This document shows, in pieces, positions 21,770-34,889 of a stretch of 64,000 nucleotides of DNA. The first letter of the stretch is position 1. Each line of letters begins with the position of its first letter. A program made the translations under genes and the position numbers. The notes under the pieces are model-generated. The model did not search any database and had not been told where the DNA came from. It was given only the letters and a program-made list of their open reading frames with translations. Source of the DNA: Silurus meridionalis (Eukaryota; Chordata; Actinopteri; Siluriformes; Siluridae); NCBI RefSeq assembly GCF_014805685.1, contig NC_060906.1, positions 16,204,164-16,268,163 of the forward strand, written 5' to 3'.

Positions 21770-22350
21770 AAGAAAGAGAGCCCTCCAGATGGGAATGACT
21801 CATCTCCTGGCTGGTGTTTATCGTCCGAAGCCTGGGCACTGCTGCTCCCCCCCACAGCAGCACAGAAGGAAGGGATCGATAGGTAGCCCTGACTATCCAC
21901 TATCTGATATTGAAGATGAAGGAATGTATTCTTTCTGAATGGCCCCCAGACTGGTGTGTTCGATATTCCTTCAATCTTGTCAGCTCACAAAAGGCCAAAT
22001 TCGGATTAGGTAACTGCAGGGCCTAAGCACCGTGGCAGCCACACTCACTAATAAAAGTTTTAATTTTAGACCCATCTCTGATATAGAGGCATGCATTTCT
22101 TTTGAATGTAGTTTTTTAATCTTTGTAAGGTTTTTTCCCTTTTAACTTCAAGTGCAAACCATAGAAAACAAATGTCACACTTTCAGAAGTAGCTGTTCAG
22201 TTCGGTGGAGAGTCACATTCACATAAATGAGTTAACTTTGCTACATCCTGGCCATTGATTAGGAATGCGGCAGCCAGCTTTGGTCTTGGGGGACACGGCT
22301 CGGCTAATGGCCACCGTTAGACGTGTGAACTCAAAGCACAGTTCAGCAGG
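21770..22350. promoter_or_regulatory. Possible proximal upstream enhancer stretch (weak)
   Basis: Unique, balanced-composition DNA 1.5-2 kb upstream of sox11. It includes GGGAATGACTCATCTCC (AP-1-like TGACTCA), TGGCCATTGATTAGGAATG (SOX-like CATTGA next to a TAAT-like core) and a TATGCAAAT octamer at 22351-22359. No conservation data are available. Confidence 0.25.
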
Positions 22351-22823
22351 TATGCAAATGGCCTGTTGTGAGTGTTATGTCACACTTTTGTTTCTGGGGG
22401 CTGTAAAGCTGTGTGAATAAGCAGTTGGCAAGCTTTTACCAGGGCTTATGGGGTTATCTCAAAGATGGTCTAATAACTACAGCGCTTCAAAAAATGAATG
22501 ATGAGGAAAGAACATTTTTGGATTATTTTTCTGAAATAACAAAAAAAAATAAGTATTGAGTATTTCATAAAAATGTAATGGGAAAAAGTGCAATGCACAT
22601 TTCAAGCCCTCTGTTTTGCTATTACTTTACTTTCTCTATTTGCAATAGCATGACTGTGGAGAGAGAGAGTGTTGTTATCAGGGTTAGATAAGCACCTTCA
22701 GAAGTGCAATACATACTGTAATGATTCCATGTCCCCCACCTTTAGATATCGGAATCCCTGCTGCCACTTGACGAGAACGTAAACAAGCTGTTCTTAACAC
22801 TGTGATGAGTGTTTGTCTGCACG

Positions 22824-22844
22824 CACACACACACACACACACAC
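22824..22844. repeat. (CA)n microsatellite
   Basis: Short CA run of about 21 bp. Confidence 0.9.
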
Positions 22845-24482
22845 ATTGGTAATTCACCACTGTTCTACGAAACCACACAAACACATCTGTGTGTATAGTG
22901 TTCTGAGTTGAGTGAGTATTTTTTTCTGTCAGTACTGATGATCACAAAATGTTCACTGTAATTACTTCTCTATTTCATATAAACATAGCTGTGACAAGTG
23001 TTTATCATTAGCTCGAAAAGGTCTGAGGTACACTTTAATAAAAGGTCCAGGCTGATCTGGAAATACAGCTTGTGTTGAAATAATTTAAAACCCACTTAAC
23101 AGGAAATGTAATCGGAGCGCTCAGTAAAGCAACAGGTTGTGAGAAAGTCTGGCTGTAACTGAAAAAAGAGAAAACATCAGACATTTGCTCTACAACGTGA
23201 TAAAAAATGTGTCTCACAAACTTGACATATTAAACGTTCTTGCTATCAAACATGTTAAAGGACTGTAAAAAATATTCATGCAGCAGAATGGAGTACATAT
23301 TTGGCTTTACAGCTATATCCACAGCTCATTTACAATCATCTCTGAAGTAAATAGAAATTCTAAAGTGTCTACCAAATATTGTGCTCCAGGGGAAACCATG
23401 AGCACTTATGTCTAATGCTTATGTAAGAAACATCTAATGTTTCTTTTTCATCAATCAGCTAGGCTAGAACTGGCTGTCATTGCACTGCTAGCACTAGCAC
23501 ATGTTTTCAGCACGGTAGACATTGTTTGTTGTCAACTTGCTGCAGCACACTTGTTTAGTCATTTGTGTGGTAATAGTAAACATGTATGCAGAGGCTTTCG
23601 GAGGCCCTGACCTGCTATAATGAGAGTGTGTTTAGTCTGAAGGCCAGGTCCTCTGTTGATGGATTGCTCAGCTGGAGGGAAGGAGCTTTTTTTCCCCAGC
23701 TCCCTGACACTGGCAGGAAAGAGCAGAGTGGACATCGGCTTGCGTGTTTATGTGCCCTTTTCAAAATTATTGATTTTCTGAAGCCTGTTACTTGTTATAT
23801 CGTACAATTCATATGTATAAGTTGGCAAAGGGCAAGATGGAAGATCTGCAACAGTGTTCTTGTTATATTAATGTACATGCCAGTTACATAAATGGCAAAC
23901 TAAAATAGTCTTCATTTTTTGTATCATCTGTATGGCATGTCCTGTTTTGTGCACTGTACGGACAGTTTTTCTCAGAAAAGGAGGTAGTCTCAACTGGCGC
24001 TGTTGCAGGTTTGGGCTTAATGACTGAATCGAGTATGATTCGACTGCAGAAATATGCGATGGCGAAAGATAAGATGAAAGACTTGGAATAGTGTGCGTGT
24101 TTTTTGGATAGTTATCTTGTAAGAAAAAGAAACAAGTGAGGTCAATCTTAGCATGGCAGATACAGAAGAAAAACCTTTAGGAGCAGTTTTCTAACAAATC
24201 AGCCTAATGTAAATATAATGTCCTAAGTAGACATAAGTGTATTAAATATTAAGAACAAGAAAGATAATTGCGTAAGTTAGAACCTGGTATCAGTGGATGG
24301 TTTTCTTGGAAAATAATCACATATGGTGTGTTGAGATGCTGTTGGTACTGTGAAGTTTATAATTTCACAATAACAGCAAACTCTGAAGTGTATATAAATG
24401 CAATAATTGTTTCATTTTTTTTAATGAGAGCCACTTCAGTGTTAGCAAAACAAGTTTGTTTGTTCCCTCATCAGCCCCTTTT

Positions 24483-24506
24483 TCTGTCTCTGTGTGTCTG
24501 TCTGTG

Positions 24507-24577
<71 letters not shown>
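24483..24577. repeat. Compound TG/TCTG/TC microsatellite
   Basis: Mixed TGTG and (TCTG)n followed by about 46 bp of TC. It accounts for the Ser/Leu/Cys-rich open frames at 24268-24677. Confidence 0.95.
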
Positions 24578-24579
<2 letters not shown>

Positions 24580-24868
24580 CAAATGTAAAAGAAAAAAACC
24601 CCAGAATGCATATTTCATACAGAAAGATTCACCATATCACATATTGTATTGTATTAAATACAAAATTTGAACATTGAATCTTGTGACTATTGTGATCTTG
24701 TGAAATTGTGAAGGGTCTGAGAGTTATTACTACAGACTGAAACTGTATTTGAATTACTGCTTAAGCTTAAAGCCTTGAAGCCGAATCTACTGTCAAAGCC
24801 ATGCTGTTCTAAAAAACAAACAGGCCATTCTAGACCACTTATAATTGAGAGTTTAACAGTGCTGTAGT

Positions 24869-25597
24869 CAGAGATGAGAAGTAATGAAGTACAAAAACTT
24901 TGTTATTGTAATTAAGTAGATTTTTCTGGCATCAGTACTATTTATTTGTCTGACATCTCTTTACTTTCACTCATTGCATTTTTTTTACACAAATATCTGT
25001 ACTTTCTATTCCTTACATTTTCAAACCAGACTTGACCAGACATTTTCCTAACCCTTACTTTTAATCTATTTGGTGAATTGTAAAAGTTTTTCTTCTCACT
25101 GCACCGATTTCAGCCCATCGACCTATTTCTGGTTTTCTGGCTTTTTCAATGTACCACTGATGTATCATTTCCTGGCTCTCACACACCACAGATGACTAGT
25201 TTACAAAGCTAACAACAAGCAAGGCAGAAGGCAACAAGAAGACTGGATGACATGGATGAGACAGAGAGAGTCAGTGATGTAAACATGACTGAGAACAGAG
25301 ACATTTCTGATCACCTCTTCTCTCTGCTTGTGTTCTATATGGTAGCTGTTCAGCCTGGATACATTCATTAGATAACAAAGATTGAAATTCTTTTGCATTA
25401 ATATATTAATTTGACATGAGGTCCAATTACCATTGAGACACTAAAACAGGTAGTAGTAATGGCTACTTTTATTAACGGCTATTTTAACTTGAGTGAGTAA
25501 AGTATAGTCTGTACTTTAACTTTTACCAGAGTCTTTTAAAACATGATTATCTGTTCTTCCACTTGACTGAAGGATGTGTGTACTTTTACCATCTCTG
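24869..25597 (+). mobile_element. hAT-like non-autonomous DNA transposon, copy 2, with perfect target duplication
   Basis: Starts CAGAGATGAGAAGTAATG and ends GTACTTTTACCATCTCTG, forming terminal inverted repeats of which the outer eight bases (CAGAGATG) are perfect. It is flanked on both sides by the identical octamer GCTGTAGT (24861-24868 and 25598-25605), the 8-bp target duplication expected of hAT elements. At 729 bp it carries no transposase. It shares both arms and the inner GATGAGACAGAG block with the copy at 5579-7188. Confidence 0.85.
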
Positions 25598-25605
25598 GCT
25601 GTAGT

Positions 25606-28600
25606 ATACACTCTTGGGTATTGAAAGTTTGAGTAGAAAAAAAAACACAACTCTTGTAGCTGCAGAGTGTTTGCTTAACGTGCTGCACTGTGACACATTT
25701 CACTTCATTATTCATGAAGAATGTAGATTTATGCATAAGCACCACTGAAGCAGGTATGCTTAGCACTGCTCCTAAGTACAGTAGGACATGGAGAACTTCT
25801 GATATGTCCAAAAAAGCCATGCAATTTACAATGTTTATTATTTATCATTGTTTATTTCAAACGTTGACTATAGTTAATCAGTGTATTTAATCCAAAAACT
25901 AGTGTTCGGTCAAGGCATTTTATCTCCTAACCTCTACTGTGTAAAAGTAGATCTGCATTATGTATTGTATGATTTTACTTTTTGAGATTTTTCAGTTTGC
26001 TGTTGCTGTTCTGGCTTTAGAATTTGGGTGCCTGACAATGAGCAATATTAATCCACCACTGTGCAAGACTTGTGGCAAGGTCATACAAGACCCATCCAGC
26101 ATCTACCTGTTTAGTTCAGCTGAAGTGCCTTACTTTCAGTCGGAGGACTGCTTTTAGTTTTTGATTGGTATAAAAAAAATAAAAACACCAATTTTATTAT
26201 TTGCAGTTCACATAATTTGCCAGTACCATTGTTTGTCACTCTGATGTTCATGTCATGTTCTGATCATTATCCCATTATAAAATAACGTACCCTTTTATAA
26301 AATAAATATCTTGAATCATTTTATTGTATTTCAAAACCTGTAACCTATGAAACCTAATTTTCTGTGATCAATTTTGGTAAAGGCTAATGTTAACAAGATT
26401 CAAAATCATCTATGTAATGCATTGAACATAACGTATGTATATATTTAATCTATTTGTATATATGTTTTGTATCTAAATTTCTCTTTTGAAACTGGAAATT
26501 AAGGGCACAAAGGATTAGAAAGTTTAGCTTCCAATGTACCCCCCCAGACAGTATTTCCAGTGCACTGATTTGAACTCACCCCTTGCTGAAGTGTTGAATT
26601 AGTAAGCTGTCAAGGGCTTACTCACAAATTGCTCTTTGCTTCTCGAAAATTGAAGTTCTCGCTCCTCCGCAAGCCTCTTCAGAGCACTCCACCCTTAGGG
26701 CAGGCTAATTTAAAGGTAAGTAGAGGATGTCATCAATTTTGAACAAATAAGACAATGGTGTGGAGGGTGCAGGCAGTGGGAGGAAGTGGCAGAGATGGGT
26801 AGAAAAAAGGAGAAAAAAAAATACTAAGATAATGATCACAGCTTGTAGATAAAAGAAGCTATTATTTCACCGTAGTTCATCTCATGTTGACATTCCAGTT
26901 AATTACCTGGTGCCTGGAGAGAGAGGAAGGAGCTTGAAGAGGAGCATGCCAAAGATGCAGTACACTCCTTCAGAGCAAGCCGCAGGTAACTTTATCCACA
27001 ACCCAGAGTTTATCAGAGGCACCTCTCAACATCCATTCAGGGTTTTCAAACACATGCAAACATCCTTGCAGTTAGAGTGACAGTAGAGGTTAGGAGTATG
27101 ACACAATGCCTAAATGTATAATATTATTTATTGAATAATAATAAGTGGGCTTGGTTTAAAAGGAAGTCAGCCAGTTCAAACTACCACTGTGTCCTTAAAA
27201 TAAAGTAACTAAATATTAAATAGGGCTACAGTGAAAATTAAGTTTTTTTTGTTGCAAATTATAAAAACAGTTATTAATAACAACTTTTTTACCTACCCAA
27301 CTTCTTCAGCTGCTTCACTCAAGTGCAAATTTGGTCACGACCAGGCAGCATGTTGAACTTTCCGCTAATGTTTTCCTCAAATTGGTAACTGATCATTGTT
27401 GACAATGGTAGCCACCTACCAATCTTTCATTAGATTTTCTTCAAGAAAAACGCTATAATATAATGCTTTATTGATTCCAACTTACATTCAGGAATCATCA
27501 GAAAATCTTAGTGGACATGCCAATAAAATCTCCCTTAATGCTGGGACCAGTAAACGTTTCAACTATTTGTACTTTGTCAGAGTAATTTTTTTTTTATCTT
27601 TTGGGAAACTTTTACTTTGGTAAATTTGAATTCATAATATCTTACCTTTTACTCCACTGTATTTTAGATAAACATGGTGTGAAAAGTGAATACAAGTCAC
27701 ATAAAAGTGAGAACCTGTTGCAAAACCACATTTGTTACCACATGGTTTTTGCAAGAGTTTCTGCAGAGTAAGCATTCTCTCACTGTGTGCCAATAAAAGG
27801 AGAAAACTCTCCCTTTTTATATTTATTGATATAAACCATGGTTCGGATTACATTGATTGAAAATGTGCAAAGTTGAATTTCTTCTGTTTGGCATCTATGA
27901 ATTTCAGCAGCACAAATTTATTTATTTGATTGCATGTTTGATTTATATTGATTGCAAGAGACCGGACAGGATTCCCACTTTTACTGTACTGTAATAGAGT
28001 CTGTTCGTTTCTTGGTTGTTTATTCATTTTCAATAATTGTAATTCTGTGTTTTGCTCTGTTGCCAATTGAAGGTTCACAAGATTCATCCTTGACCTGTTT
28101 TAGAGAACCAGTTGCTCATTGATTGATCTGATGCCGTTCATTTTCCTTCATTAGTGACATTCAAGATTCATCTGCATAATTCATTTATTCAAGAAACACT
28201 TATCAAAAAAAAGTTTAAAAGGATTTAAGGCTGACAGATGACAACTTGTTCAACCATTTTGCATTCAAGGACTTATGCAATGAACTGATGCCGAGATGTT
28301 TTGGGGTTAAGACTATTTAGGTGAAACTAGTATAATATATTTTGATCAACATGACATAAACAACTGATAATGTAGGAAACAGCAGACAATTGTTACATTT
28401 GTGTACTAAAGCTTTTGACAATTTGATCAAAGCAACAATAAATGTTTTCATGACGTGCGTTTTTTATGAAGTAAATGACGTGATGGTTGAACAAGTAGTT
28501 TTGAGAATTTCATTTCTTATCTGAGAAATGCTCCGAAGCAACTGAGAAAACTGTAATTTGTTCAAATGTTTTTTTTTTGTGTGTTTTTTACTAATTATTT

Positions 28601-28640
28601 AAAATATTATTTTATTGGTGACCCACTAGATCTATGTTGT
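25606..28640. other. Unique non-coding DNA
   Basis: No gene recognised with confidence. A 65-codon frame at 25960-26157 contains one CKTCGK motif and is discussed as a weak observation. The stretch at 26560-26990 is listed as a possible regulatory element. Confidence 0.45.
26560..26990. promoter_or_regulatory. Possible conserved non-coding element (weak)
   Basis: Unique stretch of balanced composition with GAATTAGTAAGCTGTCAAGG, GCTAATTTAAAGG and GTTAATTACCTGG (homeodomain-type cores). It lies about 6.3 kb upstream of the sox11 start. Flagged from motif density only. Confidence 0.22.
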
Positions 28641-28750
28641 GGTTAAGTGGTTAAGATGTCAATGTTTACCCTCAATTGATCACTGTATAAAAATGAGATA
28701 ATTGTAAGTCGCTCTGGATAAAGGCATCTGTCAAATGCTGTAAATGTGTG
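28641..28750 (+). mobile_element. SINE-type retroposon tail sharing the L2 3' end
   Basis: Contains CCCTCAATTGATCACTGTAT, AAAATGAGATAATTGTAAGT and CGCTCTGGATAAAGGCATCT (28710-28729), then CAAATGCTGTAAATGTG. This is the 3' half of an abundant fish tRNA-derived SINE. Its terminal block matches the tail of the L2-type LINE at 3690-3739. The tRNA-like head is mostly lost; GTGGTTAAGTGGTTAAG at the start may be its remnant. Confidence 0.65.
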
Positions 28751-29258
<508 letters not shown>

Positions 29259-30300
29259 TTTGTTTCAGAATGGCTATGTATGACATTATAAACCCTACCA
29301 GACTTACATTCAGCTGTACATCCGTCTGGACATTGCATATGAGTGGATACGCATAAAAAGAGGCAGCAGGGCTTTCCTCCTCCCCCCGCTGCAGGGACTT
29401 ACGCTTCCATCGACTGGCTCTAATGAGCCTGAATTGAACCTGATGAACCAGACTGAGGCTCAGTGTTGAGGAGAGGGGGAGGGGGAACGGGATGTATGAG
29501 GGTGAGATCTGATTACCATTTTTTTTTCATAAGGACAGTAAAAATATTACAATTATGCAAACGAGGTTATGGCTACACATGTGCCATTCAGTAATGATAT
29601 GCTATGCTTGAACAATTTTATTCATATAAATATGATTTTTAAAAGGATTTTTTTCTGTTGATATATTTATGTATACTGTTGTTGAATTGTTAGATAAAAT
29701 GTAATGATAAAGTTAATAAATGTGCAGCTTTGTTAGCTTATGACCATAATCCACTTTCAACAACTTAATATTTATAATTAACATGCAACCTTTGATTTAT
29801 TATTTATTTTGTAATGAATTTCTAAAAAGGTAATTAATTTATTTATTTTGTTTGAACATCTCTCACTGTAATGTTGTTCTGTTCGTACCTTGGTTAAAGG
29901 TTTCCTTTATTACCCACAATCCCATTTACCATTCAATGTCTTACTTTGATGCAAATTGCAAATATTACTAAGTAAATATATTGTAATGAGTTATATAATA
30001 CAATATATTAAATACAGAGGTGGAAAAGATATTAAAAAGTATACTTAAAGGGTAAATTGTATGATGTTCTCAATATTAATTATCTCAATATTTATTACAT
30101 TTAGACAATTTGCCCTTAAAAGGACTGCTAAAAACAATTAGCTGTCTTTCCTATATCACAATTTGTAGGCTGAATTCATATGAATCCATTTGTTATGTTC
30201 TGTATGTTAAGGTCCTGTTAAGGAAATGCATTTGTAGGAAGTCAAATAGAATGCAACCACATTTTAACTTTTATTAAATTTGTCATCATTGTACACTTAC
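29259..30300. other. Unique AT-rich DNA
   Basis: No gene recognised. A fragment at about 30015-30056 (CAGAGGTGGAAAAGATATTA, then TATACTTAAAG) resembles a fish hAT terminus but lacks a partner end. Confidence 0.4.
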
Positions 30301-30301
30301 G

Positions 30302-30522
30302 GTCCCCTGGTGGTCTAATGGTTAGGAAACCGTGCTCTCACCGCTGCCGCCCGGGTTTGATCCCCTGTCAGGAAACCAACCCCAGCCACTCTTAGTGCCG
30401 GTCCCATGCCCGGATAAATGGGGAGGGTTGCGTTAGGAAGGCCATCCAGCATAAAAAGATGTGCCAAATCAAACATGCGGATGATCCACTGTGGCGACTC
30501 CTGATGGGAGAAGCCGAAAGAA
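30302..30522 (+). mobile_element. tRNA-Glu-derived SINE with RTE-type tail
   Basis: The head (about 30302-30376) closely follows tRNA-Glu, with CTGGTGGTCTAATGGTTAGG, the loop GCTCTCACCGC with anticodon CTC, and CCGGGTTTGATCCCC. The pol III A box (TGGTCTAATGG, 30311-30321) and B box (GGTTTGATCCC, 30354-30364) are both present, the B box with one change from GGTTCGA. The acceptor and T stems no longer pair well, so it is not a working tRNA. The body holds GGATAAATGGGGAGGGTTGC, and the tail holds TGTGGCGACTCCTGATGGGA then AGCCGAAAG. The antisense tail at about 60.48 kb matches this. Confidence 0.85.
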
Positions 30523-32559
30523 AATTTATTGTAAGCTTACGTGTTCAAATTCAAGAATGCAGGGCCTAGGAATTAACTTTTGACAATACTTTCTCTCTCT
30601 TGACAATCACAGAAATGGTAGCCAATCAAGGGCTTTTGGATCTTATATATGTGGAAGAAGGCAGACAGCTTTTTCCACTCTATGTGTTGCATAAGCTTCA
30701 TTTGTTTTAGAGGATGCACGTTATGCTATTTGGTGGAAGGAAAGAGCTGATTGGTGGGTAGGGTCAGCAAATTAGGGGAAAAATAATGGAATATTAGCAC
30801 TGCTTCATAACTAAATGTTTTTTCTTTTTTTCGGTGTGGGGGGTGTGTGTGTGTGGGGGGGGTGTAGTAGGGGTTGTTAGTAGTTTTTAGGAGTGTTTAA
30901 AGATTTATTATGAAAGATTATGAGACATAATTTTCTGAAAGTTCCTCAGAGATGTCCTCAGTGTTCTTTATGCAGAGCATACCAGAGTCGGGCTGGTTAT
31001 ATAGCTTTTCTTAAGCTTTAAATTGTTGATTACATTTTGGAAAGAAATTACATCTTATACAGTCGCTCAATCAAATTCTTTGCCAGTACAGCTTCAGTTC
31101 TAATCATTTAACATGTCATTGTGAATAAAGCTGATAAACTGAAATGGAATATTGGTTTGCTAGTTCAAGGCTGTTAAATATGCACATATAGACCACTATT
31201 TTCCAGCACTCCATATCAGAGAGTCGTCTTTGCCTTTTAAATGTCTCCTCCCAATTTTCCTCAAATGTCAGTCATCCTCTTCCTTTGTGTTATCTCAAAA
31301 TGCCATTTAAATAAAGAAAGTAAGTTTTTAACCAGTGTCTGTTATTTATGCATCATAGTTAGAAGTAGACCACTGTCTGTAATGCATAGTGAGCTTCTGG
31401 TGTATTTCTATAACCATCTGCTGCTGGCTGGTGAAGCTCATCCTGAAGGAAGGGAGGGGAAAAAAAGCGAGTGACTTCCTTTCCACGTTATTCCTACAGT
31501 TTGCATGTCATAAAGCCATTGCAAGCCTGTAATCCAATTTCCTGTTTCCTGATCTCAAAAAAGAATATATTTTGAACCTTCCTGTGCAACACATGTTTTC
31601 AAGCGAAGGAGATTTTTGTCATCAGGACTATTTCAGTGCCACTGCAAAGCATAGAGATCGGTGTTCATGGTCTGGGTTCGCAAAACATGCTGCTTATTAA
31701 TTTCTTGAGCGTATCCAAGTGTGGGGAAGATCAAGTCGCCTTGACTCCCTTTATGCTGAAAATAAAAGGATACACAGACCAGCTCACCAAACTCACCCAG
31801 TATTTTGTGTCCCAGTGCTCTCTGTATCATTTCCAGTTGTGGTAACAGTAGCATTACCTCACAGCCATTCACATGAAGCACACACCTAAATGATGGATGG
31901 CAGCCATTATACAGCAAAACCCCTCCACCCGTCTGTAGTGGGAAGGAGGCAGGGATTAATCTTACCCATTACAGAAAGGCTCTTATTAAAAGTATGGAAG
32001 AACCTACAAAAATTGAAACCTCCAGGAGTGTCTAGGTGACACAAGCCTCAGCCTAAATCATCATTCCTGGAACACTTTATTCTCTGCCTAAAGAAATGAC
32101 CCGAAAGCAGAATGGCTTCACTTCGGCATTGTGGAATGATTCTGAATGATATTGAAAAAATGGACATGAATAGTGTTACAGAGAATATATAGAGTAAGTG
32201 CCCCAAAGACTTTATTTCCTCCAAAATTATTTCTTAATTAGTGACTATCTAGGTATCTATAACAGAATAGAATTTTACAGTGTTATGAATATATTTGATA
32301 TGAAATCTATACCTATATTATCGGCCCTTCATTAACAAAGTTGCAATGATGTAAACACATGGTCTGCACTAAATGATATACAAGCAAACCTTTCTAACTA
32401 ATGGACTTGTTATACAACATTAAGCAGTGATTTTAGGGCAATTCATTAGTCAGCTTCAGCTGTGTGGACAAAACCTTCCACCCACTAGTCCCTCATTTAC
32501 ATGTTATGTGCATATGTCAAGCTCAAATATACCCTTACAGTTGATATAAAAAAAATTCT
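30523..32559. other. Unique non-coding DNA
   Basis: No gene recognised. A G/T-rich run (GTGTGTGTGTGGGGGGGGTG-like) lies at about 30834-30870. Overlapping frames on both strands at 31633-31917 carry no domain. Confidence 0.45.
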
Positions 32560-33290
32560 ACACGCTACACACAGGTACAAAATGTGATAAACTAAGAATA
32601 ATCCAGTAAGAAAACAAACACCCCTTTAATGGATACTTTGCTAAAGCACATTTTTGTATTACAGCACTTAGTGTATTGGGAAACATTCTCTCAGATTTGT
32701 ACATCTTGATTTGGCAATTTTCTTCTACTCTTTCTATCAAAGGTGCTCCAGAACTATGAATTTGCCTGAATTTTGTGCACATTTCAAAGTTTTTCCACTT
32801 TCAAGCTTTCAGTAGGATTTAGATCTGGGCTCTGACCTGGACATTCCAAAACTTTGTTCTTCTTCTTTTGTTGTTGTTGTGCTAAAAGGTTATCATTAAC
32901 TGAAGAGACCATTCTAAAATGCAGTAAATTTGTACTTGCAGCTAAGCATGATTCCAACTATCTTCACTATAAAGCCAAAGTCTAACCAGCAAAGAAGCAG
33001 CCCTATAGCATAGATTCCTCCACCATGCTTCACTATATACTGTCTTGGTTTTTCACCAAAAGGTTTGGGTTATTTAGATGGACTTAGATGTTTTTTTTTC
33101 CATATGGGAATGTGTTTATATCTAGCCATCCTGCCTGCAAATTAGAGAGAATTTTGTCACATGCAGGGAGTAACCGAAATTTGGCAGATATTCCTATAAC
33201 TCCTTTAATGTTGCCATAGGTCTCTTGGCAGCCTCCTTGATTCTTATTCTTCTTTTGATTTTGGAGAGACATCCTGTCATGTCACTGATT
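32560..33290 (-). mobile_element. Tc1-family transposase relic (longer copy)
   Basis: Read on the minus strand, the stretch at 33020-33036 encodes KHGGGI, matching the VKHGGGS block of Tc1 transposases. About 200 bp further on, 32810-32860 encodes VLECPGQSPDLNPTESL, the conserved SPDLNPIE block that carries the last catalytic acidic residue. Order and spacing fit one Tc1 transposase with internal deletions and frame breaks. Outer ends are not clear. Confidence 0.7.
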
Positions 33291-34048
33291 TGTCCAGTTT
33301 TCTACACTTGTTTATAAATGGTGTATTTAATTTATTTTATTTTTTTTTTCACTTTTGATCACAAGAAAAGTTGGAATAAAAAGTGAAATGATTTTTAAAC
33401 CTGTGAGGTGTGAGGGAAACTGGGGAAAGCATTTACCAGGCTATTCAAGATCTAAAGATCTAAAAGAGTTGTCTAATATCTGGGAAGAAATCTTTCTGTG
33501 AAGTTAAGTAAGAGGTAATATTTTCTGTGGTTGCTGCAACTGAAATGACATATTTTATAAAGCTATTTAGGTCACAATCTGGTAGAATTGCATTGTATAG
33601 TTGCATAATCACTATTTATAGCACCGTCTGTATTCACTTTACTGCTTAAATTGGTCAGACATAACTAAAGCTTTATAAATGTAAATGCCTGTGAGTCAAG
33701 TTTCATCCTAAATGTATAAACACCTTAATTCTTATAAACAGAATCTCTAAAAAGAAGTGGTAGAAATCCAGCCCACTGAATTGAACAAACTGTGCTTGCT
33801 ATGTTTCAGTGTTGATATGAAATTATGCAATAACCAATAAAATATTTTGCTCTCCCAGCACCTTTGAATGTCCAGTCTGCTCAAGACTGAATCCAGTGCA
33901 GCTCTTGACGGTGCTTCTTGTATTCAAATGCACCTATCACCCATCTAAAGGACTAATGAGCTGATAAAGATGCACATCTGAGCTTCTGATTCACATGTAA
34001 AAAAAAAATTAGCAACATTGTAGTGTGTGGTTCCTGTCTGTAAAGTTG

Positions 34049-34078
34049 TAATGGTTATCATTATTTTGATAACCATTA
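34049..34078. repeat. Perfect 12-bp inverted repeat with 6-nt loop
   Basis: TAATGGTTATCA (34049-34060) and TGATAACCATTA (34067-34078) are exact reverse complements around TTATTT. The arms contain GATAA cores. Confidence 0.9.
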
Positions 34079-34889
34079 TTTAAACTTATATGTTGTGTCA
34101 TTATTATATTTGCTATACTTATTAATTATACTGGTTTTTATTTTAATGCAAATCACACATTTGGTTCAGAAATTCTGTTCAGATTTACAAACCATTCTGT
34201 CAAACATAAATGTTATTGTAGAGGTCAAAAGATTTATAAAGGTACTTTTGGTGAAATTTGAATAATTTGTTTTATAAAGAAATTTGAGCGAGAAATCATT
34301 TCATTTAGTTAAAAAAATAAACTAAATTAAGTGCTCAAGAAAGCGTGACATTCAGAAAACAATATGTGGAGGAAAAATTTTTCAGACGTTTCACAAAACA
34401 CAAAATTTACCAACACAGATTATGGATTACAAATCTTTAAATGGCATGGACAAATGTAGAACGCAGTGCAGACTCAGAATTAGTGCCGAGCTGAACCGTG
34501 AACACTGTTCATATGAAAAATTTTAACTATGTCTTTCATGGTTTTGCCTCAGTAGTAATATTAGAAAGAAACTACTCCAAAGCTTTATGAAGTTTTGTTA
34601 ATTTCAAATGTCCAAACCTGTGCTTTCTAGCAAGAAATTCGATTAAAGATGCAATGATTCGTAGAAGATGAATAGTGAATAAAAGACAAAAGAGGAATGG
34701 GTGTTCATAATAATTTACACAGGCAATTTATGCTCTCTTGTTTCAATTTTAATGCTTGGAGGGAAGAGGAGTTGGGGGTGAACTGGTTGGGGTGCTTGGG
34801 GACAGGGGTTGAAGGGGGGGTTGTTAGATTGATGGGTAAGTCGGGGTGGCTGACAAATCTATGTTAAACCACCAGTATTACATCTGCAT

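Larger units (their letters stand above)
21120..24482. other. Unique upstream flank of sox11
   Basis: No coding gene recognised; a (CA)n run lies at about 22824-22844. Short open frames (21260-21466, 23586-23891) have no domain. The part at 21770-22350 is listed as a possible regulatory stretch. Confidence 0.5.

Noticed and set aside
30302..30376. Functional tRNA-Glu gene
   Set aside because: The acceptor and T stems mismatch and the sequence continues into a SINE body and tail.
34049..34078. MicroRNA precursor
   Set aside because: The stem is only 12 bp; precursors need about 30 bp or more.
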